Assembly: GCA_028829895.1 (NCBI GenBank)
Contig: CM054177.1
Location: 50,348,164 to 50,412,163, forward strand
DNA length: 64,000 nucleotides
Origin: Sinotaia quadrata
Taxonomy: Eukaryota; Mollusca; Gastropoda; Architaenioglossa; Viviparidae
Direction: 5' to 3'
Shown here: positions 11,816 through 24,007 of the stretch, in pieces
How the letters are laid out: the number at the start of each line of letters is the position of its first letter
Numbering within the stretch: the stretch's first letter is position 1
Translations under genes and position numbers: made by a program
Notes under the pieces: model-generated
The model's input: the letters and a program-made list of their open reading frames with translations, nothing else
Told to the model about the DNA's origin: nothing
The model's database searches: none

Positions 11816-11817
<2 letters not shown>
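11448..11817. other. Unique DNA, nothing recognised
   Basis: A plus-strand frame runs out of the CT array to about 11637 but has no splice or homology support. Confidence 0.3.
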
Positions 11818-11886
<69 letters not shown>

Positions 11887-11891
11887 CACAT
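11818..11891. repeat. (CA)n microsatellite
   Basis: About 36 CA units with a single G interruption close to the right end. Confidence 0.97.
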
Positions 11892-12442
11892 TTCCATCTT
11901 CTGTTAAATGTGAAATGTTTATCTATATTTCTTTTTCCCACTCTGAGCTCTTGAGCTGACAAAAACCTAGGGCAAGACAGCATGTAGATTTCCGTTTTGT
12001 CCCCTGTTATCTCCATTGTGACGGGCCACACTCCGGGGTCTCTTCATACAATTCCCTAAACTCCCATGTATCAAATATTAATTCAAAAGTCCACTGTGAC
12101 CCTATAAACATTTCCATAATTTATAATATGCAATGACATCTGTCACAAAAGTGTCTCACAAATCGTATCATCACTGTCAAATATCCTAGACTAATACAAG
12201 CTGTTTTTGTTAAATATGTACAGACATACTTATTCATGCATAAATAATATATATATCTTTGAGATACTGAACCGAGACGTAACGTGCAGGCTTTGCGGGT
12301 TGGTGAGTGACGCGTTGAATTAACTTTCAGACGTTGCGAGTTGTTGAGTGACAGACATGTTGAATGCGCAGACAATAGAGATTGTTTAGTTACGCGTAGA
12401 ATACATACAACATTATGCATGCCTTTCGCAAGCACCAGTAAT

Positions 12443-12560
12443 GTTTTCGTGATGCCATTACACTAATAAACGTATCATTGTTTTCGTGATGCCATTACAC
12501 TAATAAACGTATCATTGTTTTCGTGATGCCATTACATTAATAAACGTGTCATTGTTTTCG
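12443..12560. repeat. 37-bp minisatellite, 3 copies
   Basis: GTTTTCGTGATGCCATTACA begins at 12443, 12480 and 12517; a truncated fourth GTTTTCGTG follows. Confidence 0.93.
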
Positions 12561-13289
12561 TGCTTGAAACATTCTGTAGCAAAACACGTGACCATGCTTG
12601 TCCAAATCAGAGTGGCAGATGTGCTTTATATTAAGATAACCTCATCTAAGGGTGTCCTTGGCGGAGGAGAAACGAGGGGTTAATGATGTTGGATGAGGTG
12701 GGGAGCATTCATTGCACATTCTTTGTAGATCTTGTATTATATGTGCAAACAAACATTGAAAGATGTATCTCGGAAAACACTCGCATTCTCTATTCGGTAA
12801 TGCATACTCATCGTAGACTAAAGGAAGAGAGAGTGACAAAATAAGTGTAAGGTTGAGGAGGGGGAGGGGGAGGGAAGGGCAGTTGTAATTTGAACAGCTT
12901 ATTTTCTTCTCGCCTTTAGTTCTGCGGTCACTAAAGTGTATGTGGTGTTATTTTAGTAACATTGATGTTAGATATAAAGACTGACAACTTCATGAACAAA
13001 CCCGTCATCTATTATCACTGTGACGACATAAAGTCGGACAAATCAATACTGTGGCTTACTTACAGACCTAAGCTTCATAAATATATGTCACCTATTACAA
13101 TTTACTTATAGACTAAGTATTTTCTAAGTGAATACGAAAAGCCTATTACAACTGTGATTTACTTAAAAAAAACTTAGACAATTTCTTAGGTCAACTATTA
13201 CCAATGTGAATTCTAAAACAACTTCACACATACCTATGCAGACTAATGCTATTTACGTTTTACATTAACAAAATCGACATGTTCAAAAA
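12561..13289. other. Mostly unique DNA
   Basis: Includes a short G-rich run (GAGGGGGAGGGGGAGGG, 12858-12875) with four G runs, which could form a quadruplex. From 13000 the sequence is a decayed relative of the arrays that follow (ACTTACAGACTAAG-type fragments). Confidence 0.4.
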
Positions 13290-13489
13290 TATCCGTGTCA
13301 ACCTTACAGTGTGGTTTACATAAATATTTGGTATACATCTACTCCAACTAATCATTGATATACAGTACAGACATTGACACTATACAAATATTCATGTCAA
13401 CCTTACCAGTGTGGTTTACATAAATATTTGGTATACATCTACACCAACCAATCATTGATATACAGACATTGACACTACACAAATACCTG
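13290..13489. repeat. ~102-bp tandem duplication
   Basis: The stretch from CAACCTTACAGTGTGG through AATCATTGATATACAG is present twice, about 102 bases apart. Confidence 0.88.
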
Positions 13490-13835
13490 CACCAACTAAT
13501 ATCGTTGTCGTTTACATACACTTCACACATATCCACATCAACTAATATCGTTGTCGTTTACATACACTTCACACATATCCACACCAACTAATATCATTGT
13601 CGTTTACATACATTTCACACATATCCACATCAACTAATATCATTGTCGTTTACATACATTTCACACATATCCACATCAACTAATATCATTGTCGTTTACA
13701 TACACTTCACACATATCCACATCAACTAATATCATTGTCGTTTACATACACTTCACACATATCCACATCAACTAATATCATTGTCGTTTACATACACTTC
13801 ACACATATCCACATCAACTAATATCACTGACATTT
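13490..13835. repeat. 47-bp minisatellite, 7 copies
   Basis: TGTCGTTTACATACACTTCA recurs every 47 bases with CATATCCACATCAACTAATA between. Copies are nearly identical, indicating recent amplification. Confidence 0.95.
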
Positions 13836-15411
13836 ACGAATAGACTTGGGCATGTCCCAAATATCCATGCTAACTTTTACCAGTGCTATATATGTACGCA
13901 AAGATTAACAAATATTTAAATATCTACATCAGTTACAACCACTGTGGAACATATAAATTTTAGGCCAACTGTCTAAGTATTCTCACCATCTATTACCACT
14001 GTAGTTTATATACATATTTAGACAACTTCATTGTGACAATCAGGCATTGGGCAAAGTATACTCCTTGTTTTCTTTTATTTCTTTTCCTATATTAATAATT
14101 TGTAATTAATAGTTACTAATTACTGCTGACCTCCGAATGGCCAATTGTGTAATCTGCCGTACATACCTAGCTACACACAGTAAAGGATTTAGGTTTTCAT
14201 TGATCACGCATAGGCAATGGAGATGTACAAAATGGGGGAGAGGTGACTGAGGATGGGAGAATGTTAACATTATACAGGATGCCCTTATATGGACATTTGC
14301 ATTCTGATCAATGACGGAGGAGACGGAGGAGAACTTGTAGTTGACCCAGAGCCATTCATGTATATGTTGCTTATAGACCCACGCATTCTTATGCACTGTT
14401 CCCACACCATACATAAGGGTTGAAATCTATGTAGATGAGAAGACGGTTTTGCATGTTTCTGAGAGTGTTAAATATATTGACTTCTCATAAATTATTGTTG
14501 TATATTTTTACTAATGCTTGTTGTGTGAAACTAATGCACATTTTTTTCAGAGAAGTTTGTGTGGTGCTAGTGATAATTTATGCCATAGGTGCAGATGATG
14601 AAATTGAGATAAGCACATGTTGTGTGCTATGCATTATTCATTGTAAAACTATTTGTAGCAAGTGAATCTAAATAGTAGATTGAGATAATGATTCAATGTG
14701 AATTTAATGTAAACAATTAATTGAATATACTTGTAACTATTGAGTTTATGTAAATGAGGAATTAGAATATTATTGTCATATTTGTTAATGTTTCTCCATG
14801 AGAGAACTTTGTAAATTATAAGTTAACATGTAGCTAATGTTTAATGACATAAAATTGTAAGAATCTTATATTGCTGTCACCACAAAGCCTTAGCAGTGTC
14901 TGACATTAATTGACCGTTACAGAGGGATACAATTGTCTATTGCAGCTGACATTTTTTCTTCCTTATCATCATAATTTTCTAGTGAACCATCCTCATGTTC
15001 ACTCTGAAATGCACACCTTACTCTAGCCACAAGCTATTGGTTGTCACGTGGTCTTTGGACATTGTCAATAATGGTGAGAAGGCGTTGCACAGGTAAAACG
15101 ACATGCCGAATTCATCTCTATCAATGACAACAGAGCTAAGTGATCTCAAGATTAACCAGAGAGACAATAATCAGACAAACAATCACTAATGTTGTGATGA
15201 TAAATAAATGGTACATAAATATTTAGACATCTTCATTAATGCCCAAATGAACTATTTATTACAATTGTAGTCAACTTTGGCAGCTTCATAATATCCACTT
15301 TAAGTATTACAAATGTGGACTTAAATGTACAAATTTTTATAACTTTCCACGGCAATTACTACCTCCGTGGTTTACCACAAAACTCACCAGCGTCATAAAT
15401 AAATAAGTCAA
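13836..15411. other. Unique AT-rich DNA, nothing recognised
   Basis: A minus-strand frame of about 100 codons (14106-14414) and a plus-strand frame of 76 codons (14435-14665) are open, but neither has splice support, repeat structure or a recognisable domain. Confidence 0.35.
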
Positions 15412-15612
15412 AAGTAACCACTGGAGTCTACATACAGACTTTGTCGGCTCTCCAAGTAAATATACCATGACAGCCACTGGAGTCTACATACAGATTTTGT
15501 CGGCTCTCCAAGTAAATATGCCATGACAGCCACTGGAATCTACATACAGACTTTGTCGGCTCTCTAAGTAAATATACCATGACAGCCACTGGAGTCTACA
15601 TACAGACTTTTT
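15412..15612. repeat. 56-bp minisatellite, 4 copies
   Basis: GTCTACATACAGACTTTGTC recurs at 15426, 15482, 15538 and 15594 with CCATGACAGCCACTGG between. Confidence 0.95.
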
Positions 15613-15809
15613 CAAAGTTAAGTGAATGAATAAAGTTGTAAATTTAACGAGAATAATTAACGATGTTTTGTGATTGTGCATATGAACTAAATAAAAATTA
15701 TTTGTTATTTGTCCCTTATCTATGTTTTCATTCTGCTTCGTTTTGTTTTGTCAGAATAGCGAACATTCAAACAAGCGAAAGCGAAGTGGAGATTCTACAA
15801 CTAATGCAT

Positions 15810-16190
15810 GCGATCAGTTGAAACTCACGTACACCCATGAACTGACATGTTTTGTGACAGTTACAATCTGTTGAAACTCAAGTACACCCATGAACTGACA
15901 TGTTTTGTGACAGTTACAATCTGTTGAAACTCAAGTACACCCATGAACTGACATGTTTTGTGACAGTTACAATCTGTTGAAACTCACGTACACCCATGAA
16001 CTGACACGTTTTGTGACAGTTACAATCAGTTGAAACTCAAGTACACCCATGAACTGACATGTCTTGTGACAGTTACAATCAGTTGAAACTCAAGTACACG
16101 CATGAACTGACATGTTTTGTGACAGTTACAATCAGTTGAAACTCAAGGACACCCATGAACTGACATGTTTTGTGACAGTTAAATACAACT
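15810..16190. repeat. 53-bp minisatellite, 7 copies
   Basis: GTTGAAACTCAAGTACACCC recurs at 15817 and then every 53 bases to 16135; CATGTTTTGTGACAGTTA is conserved in each. Confidence 0.96.
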
Positions 16191-16296
16191 GGAAATTGTA
16201 TAGCAAAGAGTATTTGTAAGTATTAGCTTCCTCATCAGTCGCCATTGTGTTCAAAATGTTTCCTTTGTAAGCTTGTTTTACAACGAGGTCAACATT

Positions 16297-16399
<103 letters not shown>

Positions 16400-16791
16400 G
16401 CAGGTCTTATGTGGATTTTCTTTTCTTACGAACGTTATCTTTTGCATGTTGACAATACATGATAGATGATAGTGCAGCAGTTGTGTTTAGCTGTTTACCT
16501 CCTTCACAAATATTGGGTCGTTGCTGGAGAAAGTAAACGTCTTTGCGTAACTCACCCCAACCCCTTTCCTATGTCAGTACAATCTCCATTTCACCACTAC
16601 TGCTACAACTGTACAGTGGCGTAAATACTGCCCCATGCAGCCTCCGCCTTGCTTGGGTCGGTGGAGGTGGACCTTTCAACAGAAGAAGACCAATATCTCT
16701 TCCTTTAAAATAGAACTGTCCTTGAAATTTGAAAAATATAGTTTTAACACAGGGCGCACGACAAACTGATTCTCTGTGGAACAGATTGAGA

Positions 16792-16831
<40 letters not shown>
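16792..16831. repeat. (TG)n microsatellite
   Basis: Around 19 uninterrupted TG units. Confidence 0.97.
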
Positions 16832-16832
<1 letters not shown>

Positions 16833-16924
16833 TTCTCAGATTACAAGAAAAAGTATAAATAACTGTTTCATTGGGAGAACGCACACATACGCACAAATTA
16901 AAAGCTGATCAAATAAGAAAATAA

Positions 16925-17090
16925 TTATATTTTCAAAAAGCAGTACACAAATCGTTTTATTAGAACACACATTAACATAATCTGCATAAACATATCGTTT
17001 TATCAGGACACACATTAACAAGAACTGCATAAACATATCGTTTTATCAGGACACACATTAACAAGAACTGCATAAACATATCGATTTCAA
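16925..17090. repeat. ~43-bp minisatellite, 3-4 copies
   Basis: ATCAGGACACACATTAACAA and GCATAAACATATCG recur three times; the first copy near 16950 is diverged. Confidence 0.88.
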
Positions 17091-17472
17091 ATAAGCATTG
17101 GTAAAAACGAAAAGCAAAATAATCACTCGAAAACAAAATGTCGTTTTCGTTTTCGATTTCATAAATTACCGTTTTAATACTTCACTACTATCCTAAAATC
17201 CTCAAATGAATGCGACCCTAAAATGAAGTGTCACTTATAATTTAAGAGATAAACTGTTACTTTCATGTAAAGATGAATGGCTCCCGCAAATTGGTTCGGC
17301 AGCCGATCGGGCTTTGCTGGCACCAAGAGATCTGCAGAATGCTTCATTTAGAAATCTCACCTCCCAAATGACTTATTGACCTCGAAGAAATTCGCGAAAA
17401 TATCGTGCAAATGTCAAACGACTTTTTCGAGAGAAGAGCCATGAGACCGAATCATTCATGTTCTTTTTGCAG

Positions 17473-17633
17473 GTGGCTGTGACACCTTGCTAGAAAGAGA
17501 GTCTTGCTCGAAGTGTGAGAGTGTAATAATGCAATCAACCTCGGCTTGCAGGCGACGCTTTTGCCTTAAGCAAATTCATTGCTCCTATCATGACTGTAAC
17601 CCAAAGACACATCACAAATTCAATGCAAAGTGA
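17473..17633 (+). CDS. Candidate Cys-rich exon, gene unrecognised
   Basis: The block is preceded by TTCTTTTTGCAG, a good acceptor with a pyrimidine run, and closed by AAA|GTGAGTG at 17630, a near-consensus donor. Starting in the phase that leaves two bases over, the frame reads 52 residues with Cys at 2, 11, 14, 25, 30, 36 and 41, a basic patch around residues 26-28 and a His-rich end. A TGA at 17631-17633 is in frame, so the block may be either an internal exon spliced at 17630 or a last exon ending there. There is no signal peptide, so any secreted product would need an upstream exon; I found none with confidence. The surrounding 17280-17700 is free of repeats and less AT-rich than its neighbours. 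Chance remains possible, since the open frame is short. Confidence 0.35.
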
Positions 17634-18056
17634 GTGTTTTGTCTTCGATGACTAATGTTTCTACTTCACGTCACTTGTCGGAGAAGATGAATGGATTTCG
17701 AAAGGTTTCTCAACGCTCGGAACCAAGTGTTTTCTTATTGTTTTCTTGTTCCATGTTCTGGATTTCATGGATGAATAATGTTCCCTAATAGAAAAAAAAC
17801 CTATTGGGAGAGTAAAGCCCTGAGAGGCTTAAGTGTGTGTGTGTGTGTGGAGGTATTCTTACGATGTCCTAGAGTACGATGCTTGGTTCTTAAAAAATAA
17901 AGAAAAATATTAATTAAATAAAATACATTAGAATACGATGGCTGATAATAATGATGAGGACGAAGCTGTAAGCAATGAGAAAACTTCAAGCACTTAATAT
18001 TCATACATATATTAGAAAACACATGAGGGTGTAGTTACATTTTTGTGTTCATGTCG
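17634..18056. other. Unique DNA, nothing recognised
   Basis: Contains a very short TG run near 17832 and AT-rich sequence. No exon or RNA seen. Confidence 0.35.
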
Positions 18057-18222
18057 TGTCTCATCTATTGTTCTTATCATAGTCTGGTCATCCATTGACC
18101 TTGTCACAGACTGGTCATCCTTTGACCTTGTCACAGTCCGGTCATCTATTGACCTTATTACAGTCTGGGCATCCATTGACCTTGTCACAGTCTGGTCATC
18201 CATTGGTCTTGTCGCATTCTTG
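18057..18222. repeat. 27-bp minisatellite, about 6 copies
   Basis: TGGTCATCCATTGACCTTGT recurs every 27 bases. Because 27 is a multiple of three, frames stay open on both strands across the array; these are not genes. Confidence 0.93.
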
Positions 18223-18439
18223 TTTCCATGTCCTGCTTTACGATCCTTTTCATTGAGGTGAATGCCAAGTTGTCTGCATATTACTGATCAGTGTTAGTGA
18301 ACTATAAATAGTTCATGATATACGCATTTCAGAATATGATAAATGATTTATTGGCACTTGGTTTCCAGGTAAAGGATAATGTAAATAGCTATAGTTTAAT
18401 GCAAGCTAGTTTTAAAGGATTAGTTTTAACCTACAAATG

Positions 18440-18607
18440 CATATAGTACGGAATCTCCTTGTGAATGATAAATTCAGGTCAGATAGAAAGTTATGTGATC
18501 TGTAAAGGTGGCAAGTAAAGTACGATATAGTACGGAATCTCCTTGTGAATGATAAATTCAGGTCAGATAGAAAGTTATGTGATCTGTAAAAGTGGCAATA
18601 CGATATA
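18440..18607. repeat. 84-bp tandem duplication
   Basis: TAGTACGGAATCTCCTTGTG occurs at 18444 and 18528; the two units are nearly identical through TTATGTGATCTGTAAA. Confidence 0.95.
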
Positions 18608-19149
18608 GTGATACTTGGGTTTTGTTAAATGAGTACAGTACAGTAAAAAGAATTGATGATAATATAATCTCTGTGGACTGATTAATGTAAAATAAGATTT
18701 AACGACAGTTTGTGGAATGAATGGAGTATAAGAAATAATGGCAACCTGTACCTTTAAAAGTATTTTGTAACATTTTCTTGTTTATTTCTGTGAAATGATT
18801 GATGCGAAGTAATTTGTAATATCATTCGATCTCTTTAGAGCGATTGGTTTACATTAACGTGCAATGACACTAGATCTCTGTGGAAAGACTGAAGTAAATT
18901 AATTTATGACACTAGATCTCCGTGGAAAGATTCGTGTAAATTAAGTTGCTATGGTAATGCACTTGCTGTTTTTGAAATGGAATGTGGTAAGCTTACATGC
19001 TGGTCATATTACTACATATCTCGTCTGAGCGCAGCAGTAATTAAGTTCGTGATATTACATTCCTATTTCAAGTAGAGTGTAACATTGTCAACGAATTTCG
19101 TACTCAAACGTATCCTGACATTTTATAACTATGCTATGGAGGCCTGTAA
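18608..19149. other. Unique AT-rich DNA with one short duplication
   Basis: GACACTAGATCTC followed by GTGGAAAGA occurs twice between 18865 and 18935. Nothing else recognised. Confidence 0.4.
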
Positions 19150-19320
19150 ATAAACATGCAAGAGAACGTTTTGCAAACATATTCAGTGTACAGACATATA
19201 AGAGAACGTTTTGCAAACATATTCAGTGTACTGACATGTAAGAGAACGTTTTGCAAACATATTCAGTGTACAGACATATAAGAGAACGTTTTGCAAACAT
19301 ATTCAGTGGAAAGACAATGA
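19150..19320. repeat. 40-bp minisatellite, 4 copies
   Basis: AGAGAACGTTTTGCAAACAT recurs at 19161, 19201, 19241 and 19281. Confidence 0.96.
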
Positions 19321-19329
19321 ATATCATCA

Positions 19330-19600
19330 AGAATATATAAATATAATAATAATAATAATATATAAATAATATATAATATATAAAAGATGGAACGAATACA
19401 ATAAATACCCATTACGGAAGCTGGAGTATACAAACCTGTCAAGACAGGAGACGGACAGACAGAAGACGGACAGACAGAAAACGGACAGACAGGAGACGGA
19501 CAGACAGAAGACGGACAGGCAGAAGACGGACAGACAGGAGACGGACGGACATACAGAAGATGGACAGACAGAAGACGGACCCTATAAAATAAATGCCCGT
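19330..19600. repeat. AT-rich simple repeat and 14-18-bp GACAGACAGAAGACG array
   Basis: AATAATAAT runs at 19340-19385 are followed by a short-unit array of GACAGACAG(A/G)AGACG from 19440 to 19580. The minus-strand frame across it is a low-complexity Ser/Val/Pro/Cys repeat and is not a gene. Confidence 0.88.
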
Positions 19601-19777
19601 TAAAGAATCTGGAATATACAAGCTTGCAAGACATGTTAAAGGAATTAGCGACAGCGGTTTTGTGTCTGCTTCACTTTCACTAAATGGTTAGATGAATGAA
19701 ATTGGTAAATATCCTTTTAAAACGCAATACTAATGACAAAGTGTAATTAGTGAACTATGGAACAGAAGAAACACAGC

Positions 19778-19925
19778 AAAGTTAGATAACACAGTGATGA
19801 TATCAGTGTTATTATAATAAAGTTAGATATCAAAGTGATGATATTAGTGTTATTATAGTAAAGTTAGATATCAAAGTGATGATATTAGTGTTATTATAGT
19901 AAAGTTAGATATCAAAGTGATTAGA
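19778..19925. repeat. 41-bp minisatellite, 3.5 copies
   Basis: AAGTTAGATATCAAAGTGAT recurs at 19779, 19820, 19861 and 19902. Confidence 0.95.
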
Positions 19926-20103
19926 CTAGGGACAACGTGAGTGATACGAGGATACAGCGTATTTATCAGCTGCCACAATGCACCTATGCAAAAGGTACTC
20001 CCGCGTTTCGTCGATAAGGCTGAGCTGTTTGGGTAGATACTTTGCACAAGCCGTTTCGCTCAACATCTGTCGTCTGCTTTCATCACGCCAACTTCGTTCA
20101 ATA
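19926..20103 (-). CDS. Candidate terminal exon, gene unrecognised
   Basis: On the minus strand a pyrimidine-rich run ending TTTTGCTTTAAG (AG at 20105-20104) precedes a frame that stays open to TAG at 19928-19926, 59 codons. The frame itself is open further back, to 20171. The peptide is charged and helix-prone, with an Arg/Glu/Ser-rich start (RSWRDESRRQ) and two Cys in the middle. The region is repeat-free and richer in GC than neighbouring DNA. The plus strand also carries a 72-codon frame over the same bases (19978-20196), so one of the two, or both, is fortuitous. No domain is recognised. Confidence 0.2.
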
Positions 20104-20171
20104 CTTAAAGCAAAAGAAATGATATGGCAAAGTCCTGAAGGCCTAAATGAACTTCTTTCCAGGAGAATTAC

Positions 20172-20664
20172 CTATGACCCGAACGACCTTTCCTAAGAAG
20201 CCCTTGAGTTGTTTGGTATTAAATCACACATCTAAAGAAAACTGTCGAAATTGCTTCTCTGGCCGTCTTAGCCGAACAATTGCCCATGGAAACTTTTTTG
20301 ATTGCTATGATTTTTATTCTTTCTTCTTTTTTTGATCTGTATTGAGGATTTTCATTCTTTTTATTTGGTAAAGAAATAGGGTTGTGCTAATCCTAGATTT
20401 ATATCCTACAAGCTGTGTTTTTTAAAATAGTTTTATCTCTGTTCTGTTATGATCTGATGGAACTTTCCCTATTTATAGATTTTAATTAATTGTTTAGGAT
20501 AGCGGTATGGCGAGATGTTAATTCTAAAGTAGGTGTGGCAGGGCACTGAAACTTCACGCTTTGATTTATGCAAAGAATTGTAAAGTTAGTAGGTGTACTG
20601 GCTGCGTACTCCTAATTGTAAAGTTTAAGTAAATTATCAGTTATGTTCGTTACAATGTCATTCG
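20172..20664. other. Unique AT-rich DNA, nothing recognised
   Basis: No repeat, RNA or exon identified. Confidence 0.35.
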
Positions 20665-20797
20665 TAAACAGACATTAAGCGTACAATGTGATAACTCTCT
20701 TTGTACTGCAATCGAATTGATTATTTCCTGTAAACAGAGATGACGTACAATGTGACAACTCTCTTTGTACTGCAATCGAATTGATTATTTCCTGTCT
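20665..20797. repeat. 64-bp tandem duplication
   Basis: ACTCTCTTTGTACTGCAATC and the ATTGATTATTTCCTGT that follows occur twice, 64 bases apart. Confidence 0.92.
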
Positions 20798-21034
20798 CAA
20801 GTTTGAACGTCGGAACTGATTTGTATGAGTTTATTTATTTATAGCCACTGTCAATCTTCATATCCGACGTCATGTGTAAACGCTATGTCAGTGTTTATGC
20901 CAAATGGCATTGTTTTACCCCGTCACTGTTATACCAAATGACTCTGATAACAACTCATGTCACCTCACCTTTGTATTTCAATCTGAGGTGTCCACTTAAA
21001 GCTAATGTCACTGATAATTCTAATGTCTCTGTGA

Positions 21035-21077
21035 AACGTACACACAGACCCCACGCTCGTGTTCTTTACTTGTAAAC

Positions 21078-21158
<81 letters not shown>

Positions 21159-21240
21159 ATGTTCTTTACTTGTACATCGTACACACAGACATACTCACAT
21201 TCTTTACTTGTAAACCGTACACAGAGACACGCTCATATGT
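21035..21240. repeat. (CA)n array inside a four-copy module
   Basis: TTCTTTACTTGTA followed by CGTACACACAGAC recurs three to four times; one copy has its CACA stretch expanded to about 38 CA units (21079-21156). This shows a microsatellite growing inside a minisatellite unit. Confidence 0.93.
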
Positions 21241-21619
21241 GCTACAACATGAAAGAAGTAATAGAGATATAGTTTGATAAATCATTTAAAATATAATTAT
21301 ATATAATATGGCAAAAAACTTTTATTTTGTATTATTTGCAAAGTTAGAGCCTTTTTAAAGGATTTGTTTTAGTTTTATAAGATCGCAGTTTGTAACGTTA
21401 TATAAACATACACATTTTTATTAATGTATTTATCTAAATACTTAAAATCAGAATTCTCAGAACTACTTATCATATTTAACTTTGACATAGAACGAGTGTT
21501 TTAAAAAAATCAGGCGTATATCTTATTCTCTTATTGCGCGTTTGAGCATGAACCTGTTTTAAATCTTGGATTTTACTTTATCAGTTGAACACTTGATAGA
21601 AATATGTCTTACACCTAAA

Positions 21620-21892
21620 ATACACACGTTCTCACACACTCATATAGATACACACACTCATAGGTACACACACACACATAGGTACACACACATATAGATA
21701 CACACACTCATAGGTACACACACACACATAGGTACACACACATATAGGTACACACACTCATAGGTACACACACTCATAAGTACACACATATAGGTACACA
21801 CACTCATAGGTACACACACACATAGGTACACACACTCATAGGTACACACACTCGTAGGTACACACACTAATAGGTACACACACTCGTACCAC
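21620..21892. repeat. Short-unit array of (CA)n with CATAGGTA
   Basis: CACACACTCATAGGTACACA-type units of about 14-18 bases recur roughly 17 times. The minus-strand frame across it encodes only a Cys/Val/Tyr repeat. Confidence 0.93.
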
Positions 21893-22865
21893 ATATTCTC
21901 CTAATTTGTAGCTCTGAAATGCATGCATATGTACGATAGATGTTTCTATTAGTGTAAAGTAAGAAAATATAAATGTATGCATACTTTCATAGGCATAGTA
22001 GTTATGTATTTATTTTTGTACAGTTCTACTTTTGTTTTTGTAACTATATATATGAATGTATAAGTCTGTTTATTAATAGGTACGTATGTGTGTATTTCAA
22101 TATAAATTTCAAGATTCCGTTTGTATTAAACTGACTGGTTAATATACACTCTTCACAGGGATTTGTGTGTGTAACTGTACATTCGTGATGAATTAGTTTG
22201 CGTAAATTAATAATAAAATAGGTCATTGCTTTCAAAACTGTAAATTACTTGAAAGTTTGATTACTGAAAATTTGGGAGGTGTAAATAAATAAACGATATT
22301 TATTGCAGATTAAAATATAAACACATTATGGACGTAAACTGAGAACAGCGAAGATAAGAGCATTAACTTCTTCTTTTGTAATGCGACGGTTTAAGAATGT
22401 GTGGACCCCTTCTGCATTGTATTCGAAAAGGAATTAAATATTGAAGGAAATACATTTCTATAGGCCATCTTTATGAAGAAAGAAAAATAGTAAAAACAAG
22501 AGAATCTTCTGTTTAATACCACAGCGAAACCAAAACTAAATAATGCAGGCCTAAGGCTAATGAACAAGATTTTGAATGGCAAAAAAAAATGCTTGCGATC
22601 CAATTGTGTAAAGAATGTCTGTTGGGAAAAATAATATATAATTATGTATGTATGTGTTTATGTATATTCGATATAGTCAGTGAAATATCAGAACATATTG
22701 TCCTAGCCAAGACAACAATGAATTAATTGTAGTATCCACAAAGGAATTGACAACATACAGTCAAGCAGATATGGTTATCGGCAGTCTTATTGCAAGACAG
22801 CTATTTCGCTCAAACCATTTGTATGCATTTCTAGGGATTATGTGTTGTCAGTTTGGATTTACATA
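21893..22865. other. Unique AT-rich DNA, nothing recognised
   Basis: No repeats longer than a few bases and no convincing exon on either strand. Confidence 0.35.
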
Positions 22866-22990
22866 TTTAGTTCAAAACAAATACACATTTCTTATATCTA
22901 GAAATCTTGTGTCTTAAATTAATTTTGTTCAAAACAAATACACATTTCTTATATCTAGAAATCTTGTGTCTTAAATTAATTTTGTTGAAA
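22866..22990. repeat. 57-bp repeat, 2.3 copies
   Basis: TTCAAAACAAATACACATTT occurs at 22871 and 22928, with a partial third copy at 22985 that abuts the fold-back element. Confidence 0.93.
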
Positions 22991-23002
22991 ACAAATAAAC
23001 GT

Positions 23003-23854
23003 TGCATATTCTTTGCCCTACGTTCTACGTGGAGCATGCCTTGTAATTAACCTTGGTCTGGCGATGATACAAGTACCGTGCCGCCATTGTTGATGATATG
23101 TCGCCAAGTACCACTTGTTACGTGTCCAGTTTTTGTTTATAGACCCTGCTTAGGAACTTATAGAAACTTTAATTTAATAGTTAAATTAATTTCTTCTCTC
23201 AAACCTAAACAGACTGGTTGCTCAAATTTATCTTTCGTCTATGTTAAAAATGCGTCTTTGTAGTCAAGAAAAACAGATTTACGAACTGACAAACTTGCGT
23301 ACAATAGCCGGCTTGGAAACCGTTAAAACTCTCTTAAATTAATATGCATTCAAAACGTTACATTTAGCTCAATCGTCCCCCATCCAAACCACGATTAGGT
23401 CTATATGCATAAGAATCACTACGAAAGAGGTTTTAACAAATTAGATATGAATTTAATCATTAACATATAACAATAACAATTATTACGAAGGCACGGTTCT
23501 AGATTTAAACAATGGCAATTATCTCAGTGCTCTATCGGTATGCTAGAGTTTATGTTACAAGAAAGTTTTTGTTTGCACAATATTGTCTTTGCTTCAGTAG
23601 TACAGAGCGGTACTCATCTGCTCAGTAAGTCATGGATGCCAGGTGGTCTAAGGCCGGTTTGGTCCAATCCACATCATCCCGATACGTTCGCTGATATTGC
23701 CGATAGTGTCAGTAACCAACCGTCTCTCAGTTGTACACTAAGGGGGTACTTGATGACATATCATCAACAATGGCGGCACGGTACTTGCCTCATCGTCCGA
23801 CCAAGGTTAATTACAAGGCATGCTCCACGTAGAACATAGGGCAAAGAATATGCA
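23003..23854. mobile_element. Fold-back element with 110-bp inverted termini
   Basis: 23003-23112 and 23745-23854 are inverted copies of each other with about seven mismatches. Each end starts TGCATATTCTTTGCCCTA and contains CGTGCCGCCATTGTTGATGA. The 632-base centre has no transposase-like frame, so this resembles a non-autonomous DNA transposon or a fold-back inverted duplication. A clear target-site duplication was not found: the flanks read AAACGT on the left and GACATG on the right. A 168-base part of the centre (23574-23741) is repeated outside the element at 24008-24175, so the locus was rearranged after or during insertion. Confidence 0.65.
23574..23741 (+). repeat. 168-bp direct repeat, copy 1
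   Basis: Matches 24008-24175 base for base in length with about nine substitutions; begins TGCACAATATTGTCTTTGC and ends TTGTACACTAA. It lies just inside the right inverted terminus. Confidence 0.93.
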
Positions 23855-24007
23855 GACATGTAAGTCGGCATATGAAGAGAACGACGAAAAGAAAAAGCCC
23901 GCTCTTCTCAATAGTAGCTTATTACAAGACACGGGTTTCTTTCTCTCTTCCGACTCAGCAATATCGGCGACTAGCAAGTGAGCTGGTGTGTGTCCGGCCG
24001 GTCTGTG

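Noticed and set aside
16533..16770. Plus-strand frame of about 78 codons with a TATGTCAG acceptor and a Trp/Cys/Pro-rich stretch; also a CAGTGGCGTA motif like some hAT transposon tips.
   Set aside because: No donor, no recognised domain, and no matching second terminus was found for a hAT element.
23634..23670. A tRNA-Leu-like D-arm (GGTGGTCTAAGGC) followed by GGTCCAATCC in both 168-base repeats.
   Set aside because: The two box-like motifs are only a few bases apart, too close for a tRNA or pol III promoter, and no cloverleaf forms.
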